Source: Candidatus Bathyarchaeota archaeon (GTDB lineage: Archaea; Thermoproteota; Bathyarchaeia; Bathyarchaeales; UBA233). Taken from it: a DNA stretch of 14,435 nucleotides. A program made the position numbers and the translations under genes. The first letter of the stretch is position 1. Every line of letters begins with the position of its first letter. The stretch covers positions 1 through 14,435 of the forward strand of contig JARYMR010000029.1 in the NCBI GenBank assembly GCA_029907045.1, written 5' to 3'. The notes beneath the pieces were generated by a model. The model was not told the origin of the DNA. It did not search any database and saw only the letters and a program-made list of their open reading frames with translations. Positions 7,869 to 14,378 of this stretch are shown here, one piece after another.

Positions 7869-7942
7869 GATTTTTAGCATGATTTCAGCAACAGACTTAT
7901 TTTTAAACCGAAAACAATGATAAAGACATATAAATGGTTTGA

Positions 7943-8051
7943 CGCCGGGGGTGGGATTTGAACCCACACGGCCCCGAGGGGCCACAGGCTGAATGGCGTT
8001 TTATCGCTTTTGTCTCCAGGCCTGCTCCATACCTGACTAGGAGACCCCGGC
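7943..8051 (-). tRNA. tRNA-Ser (anticodon GGA) with a 23-nt intron
   Basis: The acceptor GCCGGGG pairs with CCCCGGC and the discriminator is G, as in archaeal serine tRNAs. A long variable arm (GGCCC/GGGCC, loop CTCG) and T arm GTGGG/CCCAC with loop TTCAAAT complete the class II shape. The anticodon stem is CAGGC/GCCTG. Thirty bases lie between its strands; removing 23 leaves loop CTGGAGA with anticodon GGA for serine UCC/UCU. CCA is not encoded, unlike the tRNA-Asp in this window. Mature length is 86 without CCA. Confidence 0.94.
7991..8013 (-). other. tRNA-Ser intron at canonical position 37/38
   Basis: The intron follows the purine 3' of the anticodon. Around the splice sites the RNA can form three-base bulges (AGA and UCA) separated by a four-position helix in which UGG of the anticodon loop pairs with CCA of the intron and the outermost position is a C-U mismatch. 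The outer helix is the anticodon stem. This is a slightly imperfect bulge-helix-bulge. GCG/CGC inside the intron can form a competing small hairpin. Confidence 0.85.
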
Positions 8052-8207
8052 AACTTTTTGTTTCATGTTTATTTTGGTTTTTTGGTTTATTATCGTTTCT
8101 AAGAATCTGTTAATGTGCTCAAGTTTTCGAGTGGTTGGAAATGGATTATTGCAGAAATTAGGGTGGTTAGCGTTTTAAACTTCAATAATTTATAGTTATG
8201 ATGGTGA

Positions 8208-8435
8208 GTGTTGTTGAGAGTGAATAAGAAGTATGCGATGGTTTTGTTTGGAGTTTTCATGTCATTGGGCATGTCCTTTTCTCAGTCTCTGGTTATTAGT
8301 ATAATAAATTTGAGAGGGTTCTACTTTGAAAAGTGGCTTTTGGCGTTTGCAATAGGTTTTGCTGTGAGTCTTCCCACGTCTTTGGCTATAATTCCAATAG
8401 TGCAGAGAATAGTGAAAAAATTAACTACCCAGTAG
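8208..8435 (+). CDS. DUF2798-like two-helix membrane protein
   Basis: The product is 75 residues from GTG 8208: a first helix around residues 10-31, a short loop with GFYFEKW, a second helix (LLAFAIGFAVSLP...IIP) and a basic end (VQRIVKKL). The spacing F-x-x-x-W, then A-x-GF, P, and P-x-V-x-R matches the DUF2798 pattern of small membrane proteins of unknown role. The start is uncertain: TTG 8211, TTG 8214 and GTG 8220 are in frame, and GGTGA at 8203-8207 could serve the 8214 codon. A TATA-like element at 8187-8196 fits a short or absent leader. It stands alone between tRNA-Ser and the convergent amidohydrolase. Confidence 0.7.
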   Translation: MLLRVNKKYAMVLFGVFMSLGMSFSQSLVISIINLRGFYFEKWLLAFAIGFAVSLPTSLAIIPIVQRIVKKLTTQ

Positions 8436-8587
8436 AATTGCCTTTCTTCGCCACACCAATAACACTTTAGCTGATGGACACAACGATTTGAGAAAGAAGT
8501 AGGTTTTAAAACGCTTTCATCCATGCGAAGTCATTCTTTACAAAATGGAGAATTTTAGAAAAAATAAGTGACTTCTGAAATTGTTGT

Positions 8588-10018
8588 TTATTTTTTCCAT
8601 ATATCTAATGGTGGTTTCGAATCTGGAGGTAGCGGTGATTTGTAGACGCGACCTTTAAGTCTCTTTATAAAATCTTCTCCGGCTTCTTTTAGTATTTTTG
8701 GATTTTCTAATAAATCAATGACGGAAGCAGCGATGGTTTTTGATGCAAAAATCAACGATTTATGACCTATACTCATCCCGCAAAAGGCTGCAAATTGCCA
8801 CGAGTGCCCAGGTGTACCTAACGTGCATGCAGCAGTTGAAAACTCTACTGTTGGCACTTGCCAGCTGACTTCAGCCACATCTGTTGAACCAGGACTCACT
8901 TCCCCTTCTCCCCAAGGGTCAGGCACGCTTTCATCTAAAATGACATTCAAAAGTTTTTCCCAATCAGGCCTCTTAGATTTTCGAAGCTGTTCCCGTTTCT
9001 CTTCTGGAGAAATTGTTTTTGCCATCTCCCGTGCAAACCTTTGTTCTTTTTCTGTATATTTAGGTGTGCCTATTTCCCGCATATTCTTAACTACTAATTC
9101 AGCTAGCGGGCGGTTAGGTATAATGTTGTAAAGTCCTTCTAGAAGCTCTATTTCATAAGTGGTTCCTGTCATGAGCGCCGCGCCTTTAGCGATGTCAAGG
9201 ACGCGTTTATAGATTGATTCGACTTGTTCCCTCTCTGGTGCCCTTATGTAATACCAGGACCTAGCAAATGCTGGAACAACATTTGGTTGACCTCCGCCAG
9301 AATCAATTATATAATGTATTCGAGCTTCTTGTATGATATGCTCTCGCAAATAGTTCACGCCCACATTCATTAGCTCCACCGCGTCAAGAGCGCTGCGGCC
9401 ATGCTCTGGAGAACCGGCAGCATGAGCAGATTCACCATAAAATTTAAACTTGGCCGAGTTTATAGCCAGACAACTCTTCAAGGTCGCCGCGTTCATTCCG
9501 CCTGGATGATGACCAAACACTGCGTCAAGTCCGTAAAAAAATCCATTTCGAACCATATACGCTTTTCCGCTAAAATTTTCTTCTGCTGGGCAACCAAAAA
9601 ATTTGACTGTACCCTTAAGTCCAGTAGTTTCCATAGTTGTTTTAACCGCAATAGCTGCAGCCATACCGGAGGCGCCATAAATATTGTGTCCACACCCATG
9701 ACCCGGGGCTCCTGGAACTAACGGTTCTTTTTTAGGAATTGGTTTCTGTGATAGTCCGGGAAGGGCGTCGTATTCACCTAAAATGCCTATAACAGGCTTA
9801 CCTGTACCGTGGCTTGCAACGAAAGCAGTGGGCATTCCTGCTATTCCACGTTGTACTTTAAAGCCAGCTTTTTCTAATTCATCTGCGAGTATGGCGGAGG
9901 ATTTGAATTCTATGAGGCCAAGTTCTGCCCATTCCCAAATTTTGTCGCTGATTTCAATTATTCGAGATTCGTTTTTAGAAATCCATTTTAGAGCTTTTTC
10001 TTTTGCTTTGCTAGTCAT
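8588..10018 (-). CDS. M20D metallo-amidohydrolase (AbgB/p-aminobenzoyl-glutamate hydrolase-like)
   Basis: A two-domain, metal-dependent amide hydrolase of peptidase family M20D. From ATG 10018 it has 476 residues. Metal-site motifs are GHGCGHN (about residues 106-112, with the Cys and His ligands), PAEEN (about 144-148, the catalytic Glu pair), FGHHPGG (about 168-173) and a C-terminal GTPGHSW His. The dimerisation domain begins around AKFKFYGESAHAAGSPEHGRSALDAVEL. The overall layout is closest to AbgB, the subunit cleaving p-aminobenzoyl-glutamate, but related enzymes cleave N-acyl or dipeptide substrates, so the substrate is not fixed. The frame is open to ATG 10108, only eight bases past the upstream gene. 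The added 30 residues are hydrophobic and atypical, and family members start like MTSKAKEKALKWI, so I choose 10018. It is last in the cbf5 gene run, behind a 98-base gap with its own TATA-like stretch near 10055-10065. Confidence 0.9.
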   Translation of the reverse strand: MTSKAKEKALKWISKNESRIIEISDKIWEWAELGLIEFKSSAILADELEKAGFKVQRGIAGMPTAFVASHGTGKPVIGILGEYDALPGLSQKPIPKKEPLVPGAPGHGCGHNIYGASGMAAAIAVKTTMETTGLKGTVKFFGCPAEENFSGKAYMVRNGFFYGLDAVFGHHPGGMNAATLKSCLAINSAKFKFYGESAHAAGSPEHGRSALDAVELMNVGVNYLREHIIQEARIHYIIDSGGGQPNVVPAFARSWYYIRAPEREQVESIYKRVLDIAKGAALMTGTTYEIELLEGLYNIIPNRPLAELVVKNMREIGTPKYTEKEQRFAREMAKTISPEEKREQLRKSKRPDWEKLLNVILDESVPDPWGEGEVSPGSTDVAEVSWQVPTVEFSTAACTLGTPGHSWQFAAFCGMSIGHKSLIFASKTIAASVIDLLENPKILKEAGEDFIKRLKGRVYKSPLPPDSKPPLDIWKK

Positions 10019-10116
10019 ATTAAACACCCAGAATATAGGCATGACTAAGGAAGTGGTTAATATAAATTGTTCACACGAACTAATCATTGACCAAATTTCC
10101 ACAACCATAGAGGGTG

Positions 10117-10728
10117 TTATGTTTTCTTAGAAATAAATACGCGATAACCGCTTTTCCTTGCAAGTATCCTAACGTTACCAAATGTTTCATGTAGAAATTT
10201 TTCAAAATTTTTCCCTCCGATTTTGGAATTCACAACTATTTGAAATAGAGCTTTTTGCGTCATGTATTGAGGTGCTTCGCTAATTATCGCTCCGACTGTT
10301 TTCATTCCAGCGCTCACCGGAGGGTTGGAGAGGATGCAGTTGAAGGTTAAGCCTTTAACTGGCTCATAGAGGTTTCCATGTCTAACCTCTGCATTTTTTA
10401 AATTGTTAATTTCAATGTTCCTTTTTGCAAGCCAAACCGCCCGAGAATTTACATCCACCATTACCACATGCAACTTTGGATTAAAAGCTGCAGCAGCAAT
10501 TCCAACAGCACCATAACCACATCCAACATCTAAAACATAACCCTTTTCAGGAAGAACCATGGATTCAATGAGCACTCTCGTGCCCAAATCCACACGCTTT
10601 TTAGAAAAAACTCCTGAAGCTGTTAAAAATTGGAAAGGGGTTCCGCTGAGGTTTGTGTGGATTATTCCAAGCTTAAGTTTAGATTTTGGGTGTTCTTGGA
10701 AATAATGGTTTGCCTTTTTCTTTTGCAT
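10117..10728 (-). CDS. RsmC-like SAM-dependent methyltransferase (MJ0882 family)
   Basis: A class I S-adenosylmethionine methyltransferase of 203 residues in the RsmC/MJ0882 group, whose members act on or are thought to act on ribosomal RNA guanines. The N-terminal signature HYFQEHPKS followed by FLTASGVFSKKRVDLGT is typical. Motif I is VLDVGCGYG (65-73), the acidic motif II residue is Asp92 in VMVDVN, and the catalytic-type NPPV is at 135-138. The ATG directly abuts the TAA of cbf5 (stop 10729-10731), so the two genes are surely co-transcribed and probably translationally coupled, giving an RNA-modification pair with cbf5. The exact RNA target cannot be read from sequence. Confidence 0.88.
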   Translation of the reverse strand: MQKKKANHYFQEHPKSKLKLGIIHTNLSGTPFQFLTASGVFSKKRVDLGTRVLIESMVLPEKGYVLDVGCGYGAVGIAAAAFNPKLHVVMVDVNSRAVWLAKRNIEINNLKNAEVRHGNLYEPVKGLTFNCILSNPPVSAGMKTVGAIISEAPQYMTQKALFQIVVNSKIGGKNFEKFLHETFGNVRILARKSGYRVFISKKT

Positions 10729-11752
10729 TTATATTTCGCCGCTTTTCCAGCATTTCGGGTATGTGCCTCTTCTCATTAGTACTCTTTCGGTTTTGGCTAC
10801 AACACCATGTTCCATATTGAAAATTTCTTCGGTGGAAGCTGTGGCTTTAGCGAGGGCAACTGCTTCACCTTTTAAAGTGAGGATAGCAACCATGGAATCT
10901 TTGTTTATTCCAGTTTCAAGGGATAAAACTCCAGGGGCTGTTAGGCTTGCTCCGTGGCAGATGGCGTCAACAGCCGAGTCTCTAACGTAAATTTTTGGAA
11001 TTAGCGCTAAAGCCTTCTCCCTTGGTTGGATAAATTTGCGCAGAACTTGTTCATCTTTTTGTTTTTGCCACGTCATAAACCAGTATGCCACATCATGCAA
11101 TGTAACAATATCACTGTTTTCAACGAAAGGTCCAGCCCTTGTTCTGCGGAGTTCTTGCATGTGGGCTCCACATCCTAAAACTTCTCCTACGTCAAAGCAC
11201 AGTTTCCTTATGTATGTTCCTCCTTCGCATCCAACTTTGAAGAGAACATTGCGCCCATCCATTTCAAGAAAGTCTATGTAATAGATTCTTCTTGTTCGCA
11301 GTTGACGTTTAACAGAAGCCCTCAATGGGGGTCTCTGATAAATTGTGTCCTCAAACTCGCTTAAAACTTCCTTAACCCTGTGCTCCGCCACGTCTCCATG
11401 AAGTTTCATTAAGCAAACATATTCTTTGCCGCTGTAAAGTAAGGCTTGAACGATTTTTCTGGATTCCTCCAGGGTTATGGGTAAGACGCCGGTCACTTTG
11501 GGATTTCTCTGGCTTTTAAGCCTCTAGAGTCCCGCCGTGACCGACGCTTTGAAGGTTGAGGATGCGTTTAACCCATGCAGCCACTTCATGGCTTGTTGGA
11601 CCCGCTGGCTTGTCAAGGTTTATTACGCCATATTTTATGTAATCTTCTGCTGGTCTTTCTTCTGGTTTATGGCCGTAACGGGGGTTTGTTTTATCCTCAG
11701 CCTTCACCAATAGTTGACGCTTAATTTCCCATGGAGCAACTGTTCTTGGCAT
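10729..11752 (-). CDS. cbf5: Cbf5 RNA pseudouridine synthase, interrupted by a 19-nt intron
   Basis: Cbf5 is the catalytic subunit of the H/ACA ribonucleoprotein (with Nop10, Gar1 and L7Ae), which makes guide-directed pseudouridine in rRNA. The archaeal enzyme can also modify tRNA position 55. Exon 1 (11752-11524) and exon 2 (11504-10729) join to 334 residues, the family's usual length. Exon 1 gives YGVINLDKPAGPTSHEV and GHGGTL; the junction gives D77, the catalytic Asp, then PKVTGVLP. Exon 2 adds GCEGGTYIRKL (about 169-178) and a PUA domain (about 247-324: GASLTAPGV, GEAVALAKA, RGTYPKCW). Unspliced, exon 1 would end after 78 residues at TAA 11516-11518 and the rest would start from GTG 11496, so automatic annotation would show two fragments or a pseudogene. 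The ATG at 11752 has TAGGAG about 14 bases upstream. eL14 lies 55 bases upstream, a conserved archaeal neighbour. Confidence 0.95.
11500..11533 (-). other. Bulge-helix-bulge splicing motif in cbf5 mRNA
   Basis: Read on the minus strand, every canonical element is present without a mismatch. The outer helix is GGGA with UCCC, the central four-pair helix is CUCU with AGAG, the three-base bulges on opposite strands are AGA and AAA, and the inner stem is GGCU with AGCC closed by a UAAA loop. The archaeal splicing endonuclease cuts after the second base of each bulge. Confidence 0.93.
11505..11523 (-). other. 19-nt archaeal mRNA intron inside the catalytic Asp codon of cbf5
   Basis: Cutting both bulges of the surrounding motif after their second base removes exactly 19 nt. 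The ligated message reads CTA-GAT-CCC-AAA, restoring L-D-P-K of the TruB/Cbf5 active-site motif and the downstream frame. The 19 nt are not a multiple of three and contain an in-frame TAA, so unspliced RNA cannot yield the enzyme. Confidence 0.93.
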
Positions 11753-11807
11753 AGGCTTATGCTACACTCCTAATAATGTAGAGAAAAGGCTTAGAGGTAT
11801 AAGAGGC

Positions 11808-12098
11808 TTAAACTATGCCAATGGCTGGTTTAACCATCTGCGCCATTTCTTCCAGCTTGCCAGCCGTTTTTAGGGCTTCAGTTACTTCCTCGTCTGATGC
11901 TCCGCGTTTTATGGCTATTTTTTCTTGGAGGGGTTCGATGTGGTTTATGTTTGCCCTTCGCCTCTTTACGCCTGTAACGTTTTTTGGTCCAGTTATTAAC
12001 ACGAAGCTTTTATCGATTATATCCACTATAACGCATTTTCTTCCAGCCTCTCGCCCAGTCAGTTTAACGCAGATTCTCCCAACCTCTATTGCTGGCAC
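11808..12098 (-). CDS. rpl14e: Ribosomal protein eL14 (L14e)
   Basis: A large-subunit ribosomal protein of the archaeal/eukaryal type, 96 residues. It starts with the KOW-like SH3 barrel, [26 protein letters not shown], followed by FVLITGP and the basic stretch [15 protein letters not shown], then a helical tail with [12 protein letters not shown]. The start is GTG 12098, fixed by GGAGG at 12107-12111 eight bases upstream. It heads the cbf5 gene run; eL14 beside Cbf5 is a recurring archaeal arrangement, often together with cytidylate kinase and eL34, which are not seen here. Confidence 0.95.
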   Translation of the reverse strand: MPAIEVGRICVKLTGREAGRKCVIVDIIDKSFVLITGPKNVTGVKRRRANINHIEPLQEKIAIKRGASDEEVTEALKTAGKLEEMAQMVKPAIGIV

Positions 12099-12106
12099 AC
12101 TTTAAG

Positions 12107-12111
12107 CCTCC
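12107..12111 (-). promoter_or_regulatory. Strong Shine-Dalgarno of eL14
   Basis: GGAGG on the minus strand lies eight bases before GTG 12098. It is the strongest ribosome-binding motif seen in the window and fits a highly expressed ribosomal gene. Confidence 0.7.
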
Positions 12112-12137
12112 TTTAAATGCGTAATAGAAACCGTTAT

Positions 12138-12153
12138 AGACATATATTTATTG
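12138..12153. promoter_or_regulatory. Shared AT-rich divergent promoter core
   Basis: The AT-rich ATATATTTAT stretch can act as a TATA box in both directions. It lies about 40 bases from the eL14 start (ahead of its GGAGG) and about 40 bases before ATG 12187 of the alkyltransferase-like gene. The two transcription units may therefore share or compete for this site. Confidence 0.4.
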
Positions 12154-12186
12154 GTTACCCAATTAAAGGTTAGGTTTGTGTTGTTT

Positions 12187-12657
12187 ATGGCGAAAAGAAA
12201 ATCTTGGTCTGAAAAGTTGAAGAATGACAAGGGTTTGCCAAAAGTGCAAAGGATTACTGGAAAAATGAGTAAGAGGTGGGGTGAGGGCACTGTGGTTATT
12301 CCAGCGCCAAGGGAAGTTGATGAAATAATGAGGAAAGTGCCGCATGGAAAAGTGATAACGATAAATGAAATTCGAAAGGCATTAGCGAGAAAACATAAGG
12401 CAACAATTGGTTGTCCCATAACCACTGGCATATTCGCATGGGTCGCCGCCAACGCTGCAGAAGAAAATAGGCAAAAAGGCGAAAGGAACATAACGCCTTA
12501 CTGGCGCACTTTAAAAACTGGCGGAATCCTAAATGAGAAATATCCAGGCGGGGTGGAGGGGCAAAGGAAACTTTTGGAAATGGAAGGACATAAAGTGGTT
12601 AAGAAAGGCAAAAATTACGTTGTTTTAAATTATGAAAAAGCATTGGCAAAAATATAA
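12187..12657 (+). CDS. Alkyltransferase-like (MGMT-family) DNA-binding protein without active-site Cys
   Basis: The 156-residue protein has the C-terminal MGMT/ATL winged-helix layout. VPHGKVITINEIRKAL (51-66) matches the conserved (I/V)PxGxV-T-x-x-x-(I/L)A motif. PYWR (104-107) sits where repair enzymes have PCHR and ATL proteins PWHR. TGGILNEKYPGGVEGQRKLLEMEG (111-134 region) matches the tail after the active site. With Tyr for the acceptor Cys, alkyl transfer through that residue is not possible; ATL proteins instead bind damaged guanines and recruit other repair. A single Cys76 (IGCPITTG) lies elsewhere. There is about a 16-residue insertion relative to E. coli Ada between the helix and PYWR, and a 40-residue basic N-terminal extension. 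The frame is open to TTG 12151 but ATG 12187 (MAKRKSWSEK) is the natural start. AroM follows after five bases. Confidence 0.75.
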   Translation: MAKRKSWSEKLKNDKGLPKVQRITGKMSKRWGEGTVVIPAPREVDEIMRKVPHGKVITINEIRKALARKHKATIGCPITTGIFAWVAANAAEENRQKGERNITPYWRTLKTGGILNEKYPGGVEGQRKLLEMEGHKVVKKGKNYVVLNYEKALAKI

Positions 12658-12662
12658 ATGAA

Positions 12663-13340
12663 GTGCGGATAGGGTTGAAAATAGGCTTAATAACCATTGG
12701 ACAATCGCCCAGAACAGATGTGACACCACTTTTAAGAGATATGCTTGGTTCAGAAGTTGAGCTCATCGAGAAGGGCGCCTTAGATGATTTAGAAAGGAAG
12801 GAAATTGAAAAGTTGGCTCCTACGGCACGAGATTACATGTTGGTTACTCGATTGAGAGATGGAACTTCTGTTAAAGTGGCGAGAAAGCACATGGTCCCTC
12901 GAGTTCAAAAATGTATAATGGAACTTGAAGGTTTAGGAGTTGATTTTACTCTACTTTTGTGCACAGGAGAATTTCCAAGCTTAAAGGCAAAAAAGCCTTT
13001 GATAATGCCAGATAAACTAATCTCTAACATTGTTCAATGCGTGAAGGGTGGAAAAATCGGCATAGTCGTTCCAGAAAAGGAACAAATACCCTACATGAAG
13101 AGAAAATGGGAAAGAAAAGGCTTATCCATTGTTATAACTACTGCGAATCCCTATGGCGAAAGCAAAAATTTTGAAGAGGCTGCCAAATTCTTGGCTAAAG
13201 AACATGTGGATTTAATAGTTTTGGATTGTATTGGATTTACTCCAAAAGTTAAGGAGATATTTAGACACTTAACTGAAAAGCCGGTTCTACTACCGCAAAC
13301 GTTCCTTGGACACCTATTAAAAGGGCTTATCAGCCCCTAA
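12663..13340 (+). CDS. AroM-family protein
   Basis: The 225-residue protein has the AroM N terminus, IGLITIGQSPRTDV (about residues 7-20), then LLCTGEFP (about 98-105) and GKIGIVVPEKEQI. It also has a C-terminal DLIVLDCIGFT reminiscent of the Asp/Glu racemase-like fold, with a nucleophilic-type Cys in the same places. Length matches E. coli AroM, a protein of unknown biochemical role named for linkage to aroL, so the name does not prove a shikimate function. The start is GTG 12663, five bases after the previous stop; TTG 12675 (MKIGLITIGQ) is an equally natural start. It forms a likely operon with the alkyltransferase-like gene. Its stop overlaps the stop of the convergent gene. Confidence 0.85.
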   Translation: MRIGLKIGLITIGQSPRTDVTPLLRDMLGSEVELIEKGALDDLERKEIEKLAPTARDYMLVTRLRDGTSVKVARKHMVPRVQKCIMELEGLGVDFTLLLCTGEFPSLKAKKPLIMPDKLISNIVQCVKGGKIGIVVPEKEQIPYMKRKWERKGLSIVITTANPYGESKNFEEAAKFLAKEHVDLIVLDCIGFTPKVKEIFRHLTEKPVLLPQTFLGHLLKGLISP

Positions 13341-14353
13341 GAATTGCATACTGACACATAAGCATGAGCATAAAAGAAGGTAACCCAAGATTCTCTACGG
13401 GAAAATGATGGAGAACGAGGAAGTGCAGCGGATTTTTGAATATCTCTCGCTTTCAGTTCATTCATGATTGCAAAATACCTTTTCAGAAACTCTATGTTTC
13501 CTGTAAGAACGTAGGATTTACCAATGGCGGTGGCGAGATGCGCATTCCAAGCGTTTTCATCAACATGCCGTGAAACAAAATTTTTCGGTAGACAAGGCAA
13601 GAAATCCTTTAAAAGGATTTCTTTTGTTACCTCCTCTTGACCTAAACAAACCGTGAGTGCTAAAGCTTTGTTTGCATTTTTACAAAAGAAATCGTGATTT
13701 CCAGATCCTTTATGTCGTGGTTCACTTTCCACGTTTGAGAAGGGTTTTTCTGCAAAAACGATTTTCTTCTTCACAAAAGTTTCTGCAGTTTCAAACCATT
13801 TTTCCTGTTGTAATTGTTTTGCAGCCGAGCCTAAACAAAATGTCATCCAAAACGGGTCATGATATTCTCTGCCTTTTGTAGATTCTAACTTTCTGAGGTA
13901 TTTTTCTAAATGATTTCCTGCGTTTATGATTAGTTTTTCATATTTATTATCGTTGAAAACTTTCTCGTAGAAGATTCCGCTGAACAATACGAAAGAGCAA
14001 TCGTATAAGCTTCCATTCGTTTTTTCTTCTTTTATGAATCTTTTCCAATTTTTAGTTATGTATTCCCACGCCCACTCTATGTTTGGTTTGAAAGTTTGTT
14101 TGCGGGAAACCTTAGTGTAGTAGGACCAAACCCAAATCGCTTCGAGAGTATCATGAAAATCCTCTAATATGGGGAAAGCTCCTTCATCTGCAGATTCATC
14201 AATCTCCCATGGACAAACGCAACCGTGTAATGTTCCTTTTTCAACGTAGGGTTCAATAATTTGACATTCCACTAGAAATTTTGAAGCCTTTTCAAAATGG
14301 GATTCCAAATTTTGCTTATGAGCGCCAAGTTTCTCTAGAACGATGCTTGTCAT
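13337..14353 (-). CDS. Unrecognised soluble helical protein rich in Trp/His/Asp motifs
   Basis: The 338-residue protein has no signal peptide or membrane helix and looks mostly helical, with repeating helix pairs. Conserved-looking patches are CPWEIDESADEG (47-58), HDTLEAIWVWSYY (67-79), GREYHDPFWMTFC (161-173), DENAWNAHLATAIGK (265-279) and RRESWVTFFYAHAY (319-332). Clusters of Trp, His, Asp and Arg at helix ends suggest a binding or catalytic pocket, as in alpha/alpha-toroid enzymes, but I cannot assign a family. The ATG has no Shine-Dalgarno. A TTAAAAT box at about 14374-14382 is placed for a nearly leaderless transcript. The TAG stop shares bases with the AroM TAA on the opposite strand. 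Confidence 0.8.
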   Translation of the reverse strand: MTSIVLEKLGAHKQNLESHFEKASKFLVECQIIEPYVEKGTLHGCVCPWEIDESADEGAFPILEDFHDTLEAIWVWSYYTKVSRKQTFKPNIEWAWEYITKNWKRFIKEEKTNGSLYDCSFVLFSGIFYEKVFNDNKYEKLIINAGNHLEKYLRKLESTKGREYHDPFWMTFCLGSAAKQLQQEKWFETAETFVKKKIVFAEKPFSNVESEPRHKGSGNHDFFCKNANKALALTVCLGQEEVTKEILLKDFLPCLPKNFVSRHVDENAWNAHLATAIGKSYVLTGNIEFLKRYFAIMNELKARDIQKSAALPRSPSFSRRESWVTFFYAHAYVSVCNS

Positions 14354-14378
14354 GTTACAACACTTCGTTTATCGCATT

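Noticed and set aside
7755..7985. A 76-residue minus-strand frame covering the tRNA-Ser 3' end
   Set aside because: It reads through the tRNA and the out-of-frame start of the hydrolase-like gene, so it is a shadow frame.
8052..8207. C/D-box or H/ACA guide RNA in the gap after tRNA-Ser
   Set aside because: An ATGATGG is present, but there is no matching D box (CTGA) at a usable distance and no H/ACA hairpin, so there is no support.
8198..8227. Nine-residue ATG-ATG leader peptide overlapping the DUF2798-like start
   Set aside because: It is in a different frame and short enough to be chance. There is no codon bias or attenuator-like structure to support regulation.
10019..10108. Thirty-residue upstream extension of the amidohydrolase
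   Set aside because: The extension is hydrophobic and unlike family N termini, while ATG 10018 begins the conserved sequence. A TATA-like stretch lies inside the extension.
10729..11496. cbf5 as a pseudogene or two separate genes
   Set aside because: The break coincides to the base with a perfect splice motif, and excision restores both the frame and the invariant active-site residues, so a random frameshift is a much poorer explanation.
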